Of a stretch of DNA of 43,819 nt, positions 19,325 through 26,646 are shown one piece after another. This DNA comes from Verrucomicrobiaceae bacterium (lineage in GTDB: Bacteria; Pseudomonadota; Gammaproteobacteria; Pseudomonadales; CAMLJR01), in contig JAQGNY010000002.1 in assembly GCA_028293825.1 (NCBI GenBank), positions 1 to 43,819 of the forward strand. The letters are read 5' to 3'. Below the pieces are notes generated by a model, which had not been told where the DNA came from, did not search any database, and was given only the letters and a program-made list of their open reading frames with translations. The position numbers and the translations under genes were made by a program. The number at the start of each line of letters is the position of its first letter. The stretch's first letter is position 1.

Positions 19325-20635
19325 ATGAGCATCCCGAACGACGATAGCGCTGCGCTGCTGCAATTCGATCGCGAGCATTTGTGGCATCCGTACGCATCGA
19401 TGCTCGATCCAACGCCAGTGCTGCCGGTAGTTAGCGCGCAGGGCGTGCGTTTGACGCTGGCCAATGGTCGCGAATTGATCGATGGCACCAGTTCGTGGTG
19501 GAGCGCTGTGCACGGTTACAACCATCCGGTACTCAACGCCGCTGCGCAAAAACAATTGCAGGCGATGTCGAATGTGATGTTCGGCGGACTTACACATCCT
19601 TCCGCAATCCGGCTTGGACAACTTTTGGTCGATCTCACGCCGGTGCCGCTGACTAAAGTTTTTTTCAGCGATTCCGGCTCGGTCGCGGTGGAAGTAGCAA
19701 TCAAAATGGCGCTGCAATTCTGGCGCGCGCAGGATGGAAAAAAGAAACACGTCGGCCGAAAAAATAAATTGCTCACCGTGCGCGGCGGTTATCACGGCGA
19801 TACTTTTATGGCGATGTCGGTGTGCGATCCGGTCGACGGCATGCATCAGTTGTTCAATGGAATTCTTACCGAACAATTTTTTGCCGATCGCCCGCAGACA
19901 CGTTTCGGCGAACCGTTCGATACTGGCGATCTCGACTCGCTAAAAGAATTATTAGCGACGCATCATGACGATATTGCGGCATTAATTATCGAACCGATTT
20001 TTCAAGGCGCCGGCGGTATGCATTTTTATGCACCGGACTATTTGCAGCAGGCGCGCAAACTCTGCAACGACTACGACGTGTTATTGATTTGCGATGAAAT
20101 CGCCACCGGCTTTGGCCGCACCGGCAAATTATTCGCGTGCGAACACGCCGGCATCAGCCCCGATATTATGTGCGTCGGCAAGGCCATTACCGGCGGCTAT
20201 GTCACGCTGGCCGCAACGCTGTGCACCGATCGAGTTGCCGCTGGCATTTGCGCCGGCGAACCCGGCGCGTTAATGCATGGACCAACCTTTATGGCGAATG
20301 CGCTGGCCTGTGCCATCGCCTGCGCCAGCATCGAATTATTAATTTCGCAACCGTGGCAGCGCTGTGTGCGCATCATCGAAATGCATTTGCGCAGCGGCCT
20401 CGAAGCCGCGCGCGCGCTGCCCAATGTCGCCGATGTGCGTGTGCTCGGGGCGATTGGCGTCATCGAAATGCACGACGCGATCGATATCAGAAAAGCGCAG
20501 ACTGCTTTTGTCGAGCGCGGCTTGTGGGTACGCCCTTTCGGAAAAATAATTTACGCGATGCCACCGTTTGTAATGAGCGACGATGATTTGCGTACATTGA
20601 CTCAGGGCATGGTTGAGGTTGCAGCACTGCTGTAA
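19325..20635 (+). CDS. bioA: adenosylmethionine-8-amino-7-oxononanoate aminotransferase
   Basis: BioA converts KAPA to DAPA in biotin synthesis using S-adenosylmethionine as amino donor. The 436-residue PLP enzyme (ATG 19325) has the diagnostic N-terminal LWHPYASM. It has the substrate-site DGTSSWWSAVHGYNHP (53-68), the PLP-phosphate-binding SDSGSVAVE segment, ICDEIATGFGRTG with Asp257, and the Schiff-base Lys286 in VGKAITGG. No other bio gene is nearby, so the pathway is split in this genome. It is divergent from recQ. A TATACT at 19286-19291 may be its -10 box, but no convincing BirA operator is visible. Confidence 0.95.
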   Translation: MSIPNDDSAALLQFDREHLWHPYASMLDPTPVLPVVSAQGVRLTLANGRELIDGTSSWWSAVHGYNHPVLNAAAQKQLQAMSNVMFGGLTHPSAIRLGQLLVDLTPVPLTKVFFSDSGSVAVEVAIKMALQFWRAQDGKKKHVGRKNKLLTVRGGYHGDTFMAMSVCDPVDGMHQLFNGILTEQFFADRPQTRFGEPFDTGDLDSLKELLATHHDDIAALIIEPIFQGAGGMHFYAPDYLQQARKLCNDYDVLLICDEIATGFGRTGKLFACEHAGISPDIMCVGKAITGGYVTLAATLCTDRVAAGICAGEPGALMHGPTFMANALACAIACASIELLISQPWQRCVRIIEMHLRSGLEAARALPNVADVRVLGAIGVIEMHDAIDIRKAQTAFVERGLWVRPFGKIIYAMPPFVMSDDDLRTLTQGMVEVAALL

Positions 20636-20931
20636 CGAATTTTTAATATGAATTCTATTGCTGAAATCCAGCCGGAATTTTTTTCAGATAGATTTTCATT
20701 TGTGCGCGTTTATCAAAAAATTAAGAGCACGTTTAAATCGAGCGCGCTTTAATTTGTAATTAAGTAATTTTTGATTACGTAATTTTCGATTCAACCTAAT
20801 ATAAATGCTGCGTTCGCGTTAAAGGGTTTTTTAAAAACCCGTATTCAATTTCGTGATTTGCACGTACGAGCCGTTCTACGTACTATCGGTCGAACCGAGT
20901 TTTGTACTCGCCATCGACTGGTCTTTCACAC
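20636..20931. other. AT-rich intergenic region with repeats upstream of the siderophore-interacting gene
   Basis: The 296 bp between bioA and the next plus-strand gene contain no gene. Three structures stand out. A 15-bp tandem repeat lies at 20764-20791. A near-perfect palindrome, GGGTTTTTTAAAAACCC, is at 20824-20840. A hairpin, TCGGT-CGA-ACCGA, is at 20886-20898, flanked by GTAC words. TATAAA at 20800-20805 could be a -10. I see no recognisable Fur box, although the downstream gene suggests iron control. Confidence 0.4.
20764..20791. repeat. 15-bp tandem repeat, possible regulator site
   Basis: GTAATTTTTGATT at 20764-20776 is repeated as GTAATTTTCGATT at 20779-20791, one mismatch in 13 and a period of 15 bp. 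The pair sits 9 bp upstream of a TATAAA, where a -35 element or an activator/repressor site would be expected. No candidate regulator gene is adjacent, so the function is inferred from position only. Confidence 0.45.
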
Positions 20932-21753
20932 ATGACATCAGAAAATCACATGCCCGCCACTCCCGATGTTGCGCCCCGCCCACGCCGCACGCCGCGTCGA
21001 ATTGAAGTGGCGCGCATCGCAACGCTCAGTCCGCATATGGTTCGCATCACGTTTACCGGCGAGGATTTGCAGAGTTTCGTTTGGACTGGACCCGCTGCGC
21101 ATATCAAATTGATTGTGCCGGAAGACGGCTCGCACGAAGCGCCGATGCCAATACCCGATGGCCCGCGCTCGCCCACCATGCGCACCTACACACCGCGTCG
21201 TTTCAATGCGTCGACCTTTGAGCTTGATGTCGATTTTATGTTGCACGACCACGGTCCCGCAGGGCGCTGGGCAATACGCGCAAAAATTGGCGATCGACTG
21301 GTGGTATTAGGCCCGGCACCGGGTTACAAAATCGATGCGGAGGCAGCATGGTTTTTATTAGCCGGCGATGGCACTGCACTGCCGGCTATAGAAACCATTC
21401 TTGCCGATTTGCCCGCAAAAATTTCCGTACGCGCGTTAATTGAAGTAACCGACGAGAATGAAATTCGCGCATTGCACAGCGCGGGAAATGTCGATATCGA
21501 ATGGCTGATTCGCGGCGCCGATCCGCAACAAGCCGGCGCGCCATTGGAAGCCGCCATTCGCAAATTTATTGATCAGTTGCCAAGTGGCAACGGCCGCTTT
21601 TATGTCGGCTGCGAATCGAATGCGATGCGACGTATTCGTCGGCTGCTACTTAAAGAGCGAGGCTTCGAGCGCGGCACCATCGTTACGCGCGGTTATTGGA
21701 AATTAGGCAGTTCGAATCACCCGGACGGCGATTACGGCGACGACACCGTTTGA
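20932..21753 (+). CDS. siderophore-interacting protein (ViuB/SIP family FAD reductase)
   Basis: Members of this family reduce ferric siderophores in the cytoplasm with NAD(P)H and FAD, releasing iron. The 273-residue protein has an FAD-binding domain with the RTYTPRRF motif (about residues 85-92 of this start) and GPAGRWA. A C-terminal NAD-binding SIP domain starts at LLAGDGTALPAIETIL. The family tail is RGYWKLGSSNHPDGDYGDD. ATG 20932 is used; ATG 20950 is equally possible, since the conserved part begins later. No siderophore synthesis or receptor gene is nearby, so it works with systems encoded elsewhere. Confidence 0.9.
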   Translation: MTSENHMPATPDVAPRPRRTPRRIEVARIATLSPHMVRITFTGEDLQSFVWTGPAAHIKLIVPEDGSHEAPMPIPDGPRSPTMRTYTPRRFNASTFELDVDFMLHDHGPAGRWAIRAKIGDRLVVLGPAPGYKIDAEAAWFLLAGDGTALPAIETILADLPAKISVRALIEVTDENEIRALHSAGNVDIEWLIRGADPQQAGAPLEAAIRKFIDQLPSGNGRFYVGCESNAMRRIRRLLLKERGFERGTIVTRGYWKLGSSNHPDGDYGDDTV

Positions 21754-21802
21754 TCGCTGAAACTTAATTAATCGGACCCGAAAATAATTGCCGGCGGAGT
21801 TA

Positions 21803-21991
21803 TTACTGCCCCAACTTCTCGAACACGTCGGCAAAGGGCAGCACACCAATTACAGCGGAACAATTCGCCCCTGCACAAACAATCAGCGCAATCGATTTGT
21901 CTGCATTTTTTACGTGCGCATCGGCCATTGCGATAAAACCTGTTTCACCGCATTTTGGACAGGATGGTTTGATTTCGCTGTTCTCGCTCAT
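21803..21991 (-). CDS. small zinc-ribbon-like protein
   Basis: This 62-residue protein carries CPKCG (Cys11/Cys14) and a second pair, CAGANC (Cys39/Cys44), spaced as in a zinc ribbon. It probably binds one zinc ion and takes part in protein or nucleic-acid contact; I do not recognise a named family. The ATG at 21991 has GGAGC 9 nt upstream. The gene is convergent with the siderophore-interacting gene, 49 bp away, and is preceded by a 369-bp gap. Confidence 0.6.
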   Translation of the reverse strand: MSENSEIKPSCPKCGETGFIAMADAHVKNADKSIALIVCAGANCSAVIGVLPFADVFEKLGQ

Positions 21992-22360
21992 AAGCTGCTC
22001 CGATTAATAATTTTGTGCGTACGCAAATCAGACTCTGATGAGCGCTAAAAGTGCGGTATTTGATAATCGGATGTTTGCGCGATTGATTGGAAATTATTCA
22101 ATGATTAATGCGATTCGTTTAGTGCAGAGCAAAACATAAGTCGGTGTAATGATGCGGATTAATAATTGTGCGAGTAATTTTGAAAAATTTTCACGCGTTT
22201 TAACATCTAAAAATTAACTGATTTCCTGCTGCGAAAAAAATACCCGACCTATCTAAACAAGTCGGGTATTTTTTTGTTCACTACTTTGCTCGATGCTATT
22301 TTTTACGTACTTGATTAATCAACGCGCCATTGCTGTACGTATATCGCTTATAAAAGTTCA
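21992..22360. other. AT-rich intergenic region with terminator
   Basis: No gene is apparent in these 369 bp. An 11-bp direct repeat, GATTAATAATT, occurs at 22002-22012 and 22157-22167, each followed within two bases by GTGCG. The first copy lies just upstream of the zinc-ribbon gene's ribosome site. The right-hand part contains a strong terminator, listed separately, which ends transcription of the phosphotransferase gene. Confidence 0.4.
22234..22275 (-). terminator. strong, symmetric Rho-independent terminator
   Basis: A perfect 15-bp inverted repeat, AAAAAAATACCCGAC and GTCGGGTATTTTTTT, surrounds a 12-nt loop. Because the stem begins with seven A and ends with seven T, it works in either direction. 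It lies 85 bp downstream of the stop of the minus-strand phosphotransferase gene, its likely client, and also insulates the zinc-ribbon gene. Confidence 0.88.
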
Positions 22361-23473
22361 CTAGTCGTGTTTCATCGCCGCGCAAAAAGCCAGATAATCC
22401 TCGCCCGATTCGCCGCCGGAGAGATTCAGCTTCATTGCCAGCAGCTGCGTTGCGGGATTGTTACAGGGCGTTTTGTTGGTGTTCGGCAGATGACCGCTTT
22501 TGATCAACAGACTCGACGTACGAGCGATAACCAATGCCATGCGCAGCGCCGCCAATAATTCGTAGTACGCCAATTCGGAAATCTTTCGGCCCAGCTCCGT
22601 TTCAAACCGTGCGATTACTTCATCGCGTTCGGGCAGTCCCGGCAAGCGCTCAACACCAAAGCTGAGCATGCCGTCGACAAAGAACCACCAGCCTAAATCA
22701 ATCTCCGCTGGGCCTAATGCCGAGGCCTCGAAATCCAGCACCGCTGCCACATGGCCGTTGGTGGTGAACAAATAATTACCGGGGTTGGAATCGCCCCACA
22801 ACACATCGACGTGGCGATTGTCGGGTTTGTCGCGCTGCAGAATGGTTAACGCGGCATCGATGATCGGATTTGGTTGGCCCTCCATCACTTCATCGCGCCA
22901 CGCACTCAGCCAACGCAGGTACTGATCGAGCCCCGGTTCACCGAATTGTTGTTTGTCGAGAAATTCAAAACCTTGCTGCCAGTTCAAGCGGTTAATGATG
23001 GCGATGGTCGATATCGCCTCGCCCCACACCTGACTGCGTTGTTCGGCGTCGAGCTGCGTTAACAAACCTGCGACTTGATAACTGGGGTTTTGCGGCAACG
23101 ACACGCCGTCGATGCGATCCATGAGCAAGAATTTTCCGCCCAGCACAGTCGCATCGGTTTCGATTGCCAATACATTTGGCGCAGGCAATCCGCGGCGACG
23201 CAGCTCGATCATCATCCGGCCTTGGCGCGCGATATCAGTATCAAGAAACACATGCTGACCCTGTTTTTCCAGGCGTAAAACCAAGTCGCGCCGCTGCGTT
23301 TCGTTATTGCGAGTGATGTCGGCCTCGATCAGTATCGTCGCTGCCGAATAACCGTTAGCCGGTACATTGACCGATATCAGCGATAGCTGACCTTGGTCTG
23401 CAAAATGTTGGCTGAGCCATTTTTCCAATTTACTAACATCAACCGGACCATTGCTTACGTTTTTATTATTCAT
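22361..23473 (-). CDS. APH-family phosphotransferase (ACAD10/11-like kinase)
   Basis: This 370-residue protein has the aminoglycoside/choline kinase fold. The nucleotide site is in the N-lobe (VLRLEKQGQHVFLDTD), the catalytic loop is VLWGDSNPGNYLF near residues 225-237, and the metal-binding segment is VLDFEASALGPAEIDLGWW. Relatives fused to or near acyl-CoA dehydrogenases phosphorylate 4-hydroxyacyl-CoAs. Whether this one does is unknown, and no fatty-acid genes are adjacent. The Brenner motif has Trp in place of the usual His before Gly-Asp. AGGA lies 6 nt upstream of ATG 23473. Drug resistance is not implied by the fold alone. Confidence 0.8.
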   Translation of the reverse strand: MNNKNVSNGPVDVSKLEKWLSQHFADQGQLSLISVNVPANGYSAATILIEADITRNNETQRRDLVLRLEKQGQHVFLDTDIARQGRMMIELRRRGLPAPNVLAIETDATVLGGKFLLMDRIDGVSLPQNPSYQVAGLLTQLDAEQRSQVWGEAISTIAIINRLNWQQGFEFLDKQQFGEPGLDQYLRWLSAWRDEVMEGQPNPIIDAALTILQRDKPDNRHVDVLWGDSNPGNYLFTTNGHVAAVLDFEASALGPAEIDLGWWFFVDGMLSFGVERLPGLPERDEVIARFETELGRKISELAYYELLAALRMALVIARTSSLLIKSGHLPNTNKTPCNNPATQLLAMKLNLSGGESGEDYLAFCAAMKHD

Positions 23474-23867
23474 GTAATCCTCGTTATAGCTGAGATGTAA
23501 TTCGGCTCCGGCGCACCAATTAGCGTGAGTGTTGTTAAGAATATTTCACAGCACCGCACAATATTTTAAAGTTCGATTTCAAAGTTCGCGCCGCACTAAT
23601 AATTTAATTTTTACCGTTCCAGCAAAATGCCGTTGCGGGCTCATAGGATCGCATTTAACGCAATTTGGCGAGAAAAATCTGTTGCCTGGATTGACGATAA
23701 TCAGAACTGATTATCCGCGACCGATGCTATCGAAGCAAAACGTCACAGTACGTTAAATAGGTTTCCGCACTCATTGATGCTCTTCGTACGCTTCGTTCGT
23801 ATACTTGCTCCGCATGCTTCGTGTAAAACACAGAAAAGATTTTCACCTCTCTCGGCCAGGATTATCA
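23474..23867. other. divergent intergenic region upstream of the histidine kinase
   Basis: This is a 394-bp gap between the minus-strand phosphotransferase and the plus-strand kinase, without a credible gene. It contains a perfect inverted repeat, listed separately. Around 23781-23821 it also has a cluster of GCTTCGT and TTCGTACG/TTCGTTCG words, whose reverse strand (GCGGAGCA, then a GTATAC word) loosely recalls the fliG-fliH spacer. The kinase ribosome site is AGGA at about 23858-23861. Confidence 0.4.
23696..23715. promoter_or_regulatory. perfect palindrome, candidate operator
   Basis: GATAATCAG-AA-CTGATTATC is a perfect 9-bp inverted repeat with a 2-bp centre, the size and symmetry of a dimeric repressor site. 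A TTGACG at 23691-23696 overlaps its left edge and could be a -35 element for the rightward kinase gene, so a bound protein would block it. The binding protein is unknown. It has no T-run and therefore is not a terminator. Confidence 0.5.
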
Positions 23868-25973
23868 ATGGACCCAACAGATCTGGAATCCGCCGCGCCC
23901 GCAGCGCGCCCGGCCGAACTTGATTTTTTAAAGGGCGGCGGCGAAATGGGCGCGTTGATGCGCGCGCATGACTGGAGCCAATCCTCGTTGGGATCGCCCA
24001 GTGGCTGGCCACAAGCCCTGCGAACGGTTGTCCGCCTCCTCCTCAATACGGGCCACCCGATGTACATCTGGTGGGGCGAAGATGGCGCCTGTCTGTACAA
24101 CGATGCTTATCGAGAATCAATTGGTCCCGAGCGCCATCCTGGTTCGCTGGGACTACCCGCCAAACAAGTCTGGCTCGAAATATGGGATGTCATCGGTTCG
24201 CAAATCGAACACGTTCTGTCCGGCCACGGCGCCACCTGGAATGTTAACCAACTTATTCCCATTACACGGCATGGACGCAAAGAAGACGTCTACTGGACTT
24301 ACAGTTACAGCCCTATCGATGATCACACGGCACCAAATCAAATTGGTGGGGTGCTCGTCATTTGTACCGAAACAACGGAAAACGTTTTGTTGGCGCGCCA
24401 GGCCACCGCGCAAAGAGATCAACTCGATCAGCTGTTCAAACAGGCGCCGAGTTTCATGGCCTTGCTGACAGGCCCCGACCACATTTTCGAGATCACTAAT
24501 CTTCGCTATCAAAAATTGGTGGGGCATCGTGCCGTGGTAGGTAAAACGGTAGTCGATGCACTGCCTGAGGTCGTTGAACAGGGCTTCGTGGCGCTGCTCG
24601 ACGAGGTTTATAAAACTGGGATGGCCTACTCCGCGACTGGTACAAAATTCAACCTTCAGGCAGTGCCGGGCGGTCCTATCTCGGAGCGCTATGTGGACTT
24701 CGTGTATCAACCCATCAAATCTAAAGATGGCAATGTTTCGGGAATATTTGTAGAAGGCATCGACGTTACCGACCGCGCGCGCGCCGATTCCGCCCTGCGC
24801 GCCAGTGAAGCAAATTATCGCGAACTGGCCCAAACCTTGGCTGATTCCAATCGGCTGAAGGATGAGTTCGTTGCAACGTTGGCGCACGAACTACGTAATC
24901 CGTTAGCTCCGATTCGCAATGCGCTAGAGATTCAGCGGCGTGCGCTCGACGATAAAAAAGTGATCGCCGAGACCCGTGACATGATGGAGCGCCAGGTCGG
25001 TCAGATGATGCGGCTCATCGACGATCTATTGGATTTATCGCGCTTAAGCCGCGATATGGTGGAATTGCGACGCACTCATTTTTCGCTTGCGATTGCGCTG
25101 GGAAATGCCATTGAAGCAAGTCGCCCGGTCATCGAGCAGTTCAGTCATCGCATCGTTATATCGCTGCCCGGCGAAGATTTAATTGTCGAGGCGGACGACG
25201 CTCGCATCGTACAAATTTTCACAAACCTGCTGAACAACGCCGCCAAATTCACACCGGTCGGCGGTCGTATTGAAGTGACGCTGGTACGCGAAAACGACGC
25301 AGCGATTGTTTCCATTCGCGACAACGGTATTGGCATCTCGAAACCGATGCTCAATCGCGTATTTGACCTTTTCACACAAGTCGACAGATCGTATGCAGAA
25401 GTCAGTGGCGGATTGGGAATTGGCCTAACGCTCGTTCGCCAGCTCGTTGAACGCCACGGTGGTCAGATAGAGGCACGCAGTTCAGGACTTGGCACTGGCA
25501 GTGAATTTCTCATTCGATTGCCGTTGGCACCGCAGGATAAAGACGCAATTCCTCTTCGCTCCACCAACACGAATTCTGCTCGTCCTATAAATCGCTTAAA
25601 AATATTGCTGGCGGACGACAATGTCGATGCCGCTCGCAGTCTGGGCATGATTTTGAGCATGATCGGACACGACGTACGCACTGTGCATGACGGCCAATCC
25701 GCGCTGGATATCGGCAGCGAATTTTGCCCCGATGTAATGGTGTTGGATATCGCAATGCCGCTACTCGACGGACACGCCGTTTGCCGACAAGCGCGAACTG
25801 AACAGTGGGGAAAACATGTGCTGTTTATCGCGCTCAGTGGCTGGGGACAAACCGAAGATAAATTGCAGTCACTGGAAGCGGGCTTTAATCATCACCTGAT
25901 TAAACCGGTCGAACTGGAATCGCTCGAAGAATTACTCGCGCAATACACAAAAAATTCTCTGCGTTCCGAATAA
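23868..25973 (+). CDS. hybrid sensor histidine kinase/response regulator
   Basis: The 701-residue protein has no membrane segment, so it senses a cytoplasmic signal. In order it has a PAS domain of the type found in many hybrid kinases (DWSQSSLGSPSGWPQALRTV, about 30-190), a second PAS domain (about 190-305), and a HisKA domain with His340 in AHELRNPL. A HATPase domain follows (NLLNNAAKF, DNGIGI, GLGIGLTL). Last is a C-terminal receiver with Asp627 in MVLDIAMP and Lys in LIKPVE. The ATG at 23868 has AGGA 6 nt before it. No partner DNA-binding regulator is adjacent, so its target is unknown. Confidence 0.92.
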   Translation: MDPTDLESAAPAARPAELDFLKGGGEMGALMRAHDWSQSSLGSPSGWPQALRTVVRLLLNTGHPMYIWWGEDGACLYNDAYRESIGPERHPGSLGLPAKQVWLEIWDVIGSQIEHVLSGHGATWNVNQLIPITRHGRKEDVYWTYSYSPIDDHTAPNQIGGVLVICTETTENVLLARQATAQRDQLDQLFKQAPSFMALLTGPDHIFEITNLRYQKLVGHRAVVGKTVVDALPEVVEQGFVALLDEVYKTGMAYSATGTKFNLQAVPGGPISERYVDFVYQPIKSKDGNVSGIFVEGIDVTDRARADSALRASEANYRELAQTLADSNRLKDEFVATLAHELRNPLAPIRNALEIQRRALDDKKVIAETRDMMERQVGQMMRLIDDLLDLSRLSRDMVELRRTHFSLAIALGNAIEASRPVIEQFSHRIVISLPGEDLIVEADDARIVQIFTNLLNNAAKFTPVGGRIEVTLVRENDAAIVSIRDNGIGISKPMLNRVFDLFTQVDRSYAEVSGGLGIGLTLVRQLVERHGGQIEARSSGLGTGSEFLIRLPLAPQDKDAIPLRSTNTNSARPINRLKILLADDNVDAARSLGMILSMIGHDVRTVHDGQSALDIGSEFCPDVMVLDIAMPLLDGHAVCRQARTEQWGKHVLFIALSGWGQTEDKLQSLEAGFNHHLIKPVELESLEELLAQYTKNSLRSE

Positions 25974-26069
25974 TTCGAGACCTAAAACTCCGACCACGAA
26001 AACGTATAGCTATGAAACACACGCGCCAAAGCGCTTGTCTATTTTAGATAACTTGTGTTCGAGATTTCG

Positions 26070-26474
26070 ATGGAAATTTTTATTAAAGAAAAATTCGATT
26101 CCTACCCCGACCACATTCGGCCATTGCTGCTGAATCTTCGAAAAATAATTTTTGCCGCAGCCACCGAGTACGAGGTGGGAGCAATCGAAGAAACGCTAAA
26201 GTGGGGCGAAGTTAGCTATGTTGTCAAAGGCGGTAGTACGTTTCGAATTGATTGGAAACAAAAATCACCTAATCAATATTTTATGTTCTTTCACTGCCAA
26301 ACCACATTGATAGAAACGTTTAAAGAAATATACGGCGACGCCTTCATCTATGAAGGTAAAAGAGCCATCGTATTTAATATTTCTGAACAAGTGCCAGTGG
26401 CTGAATTAAAACACTGCATCGCATTATCTCTTCGGTATCACCGGTTAAAAAATTTGCCGCTGCTGGGAGCGTAG
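26070..26474 (+). CDS. DUF1801 (YdhG-like) protein
   Basis: This 134-residue protein matches the DUF1801/YdhG family. It starts with an FIKEKFDSYPDHIRPLL helix, contains EETLKWGEVSYVVKGGSTFRI and FFHCQTTLIETFKEIYG, and closes with the Arg-Tyr-His segment LSLRYHRLKNLPLLGA. Members are small soluble proteins of unknown biochemical function, some linked to iron handling or antibiotic stress by loose association only. The ATG at 26070 is preferred over a GTG at 26055. It lies 96 bp after the histidine kinase and is probably not part of the operon that follows. Confidence 0.75.
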   Translation: MEIFIKEKFDSYPDHIRPLLLNLRKIIFAAATEYEVGAIEETLKWGEVSYVVKGGSTFRIDWKQKSPNQYFMFFHCQTTLIETFKEIYGDAFIYEGKRAIVFNISEQVPVAELKHCIALSLRYHRLKNLPLLGA

Positions 26475-26646
26475 CGTGCAGCAGTGATTTTTTTGCAATA
26501 AATACTCACGCCCTTAACGACAGCTACAATTCAGCAAGCAGCCGTCACACCATAATGCGACACCGCCGTAATTTGGCCGGCGCTTACACTCGTGTTGCGG
26601 TTGTTGCTGAATAAATCGGGATAAATTACCTTGCCTGGAAATTACA

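Noticed and set aside
22361-23473. Aminoglycoside resistance gene
   Set aside because: Only the kinase fold is shared. The motifs fit the ACAD10/11-like group rather than known drug-modifying enzymes.
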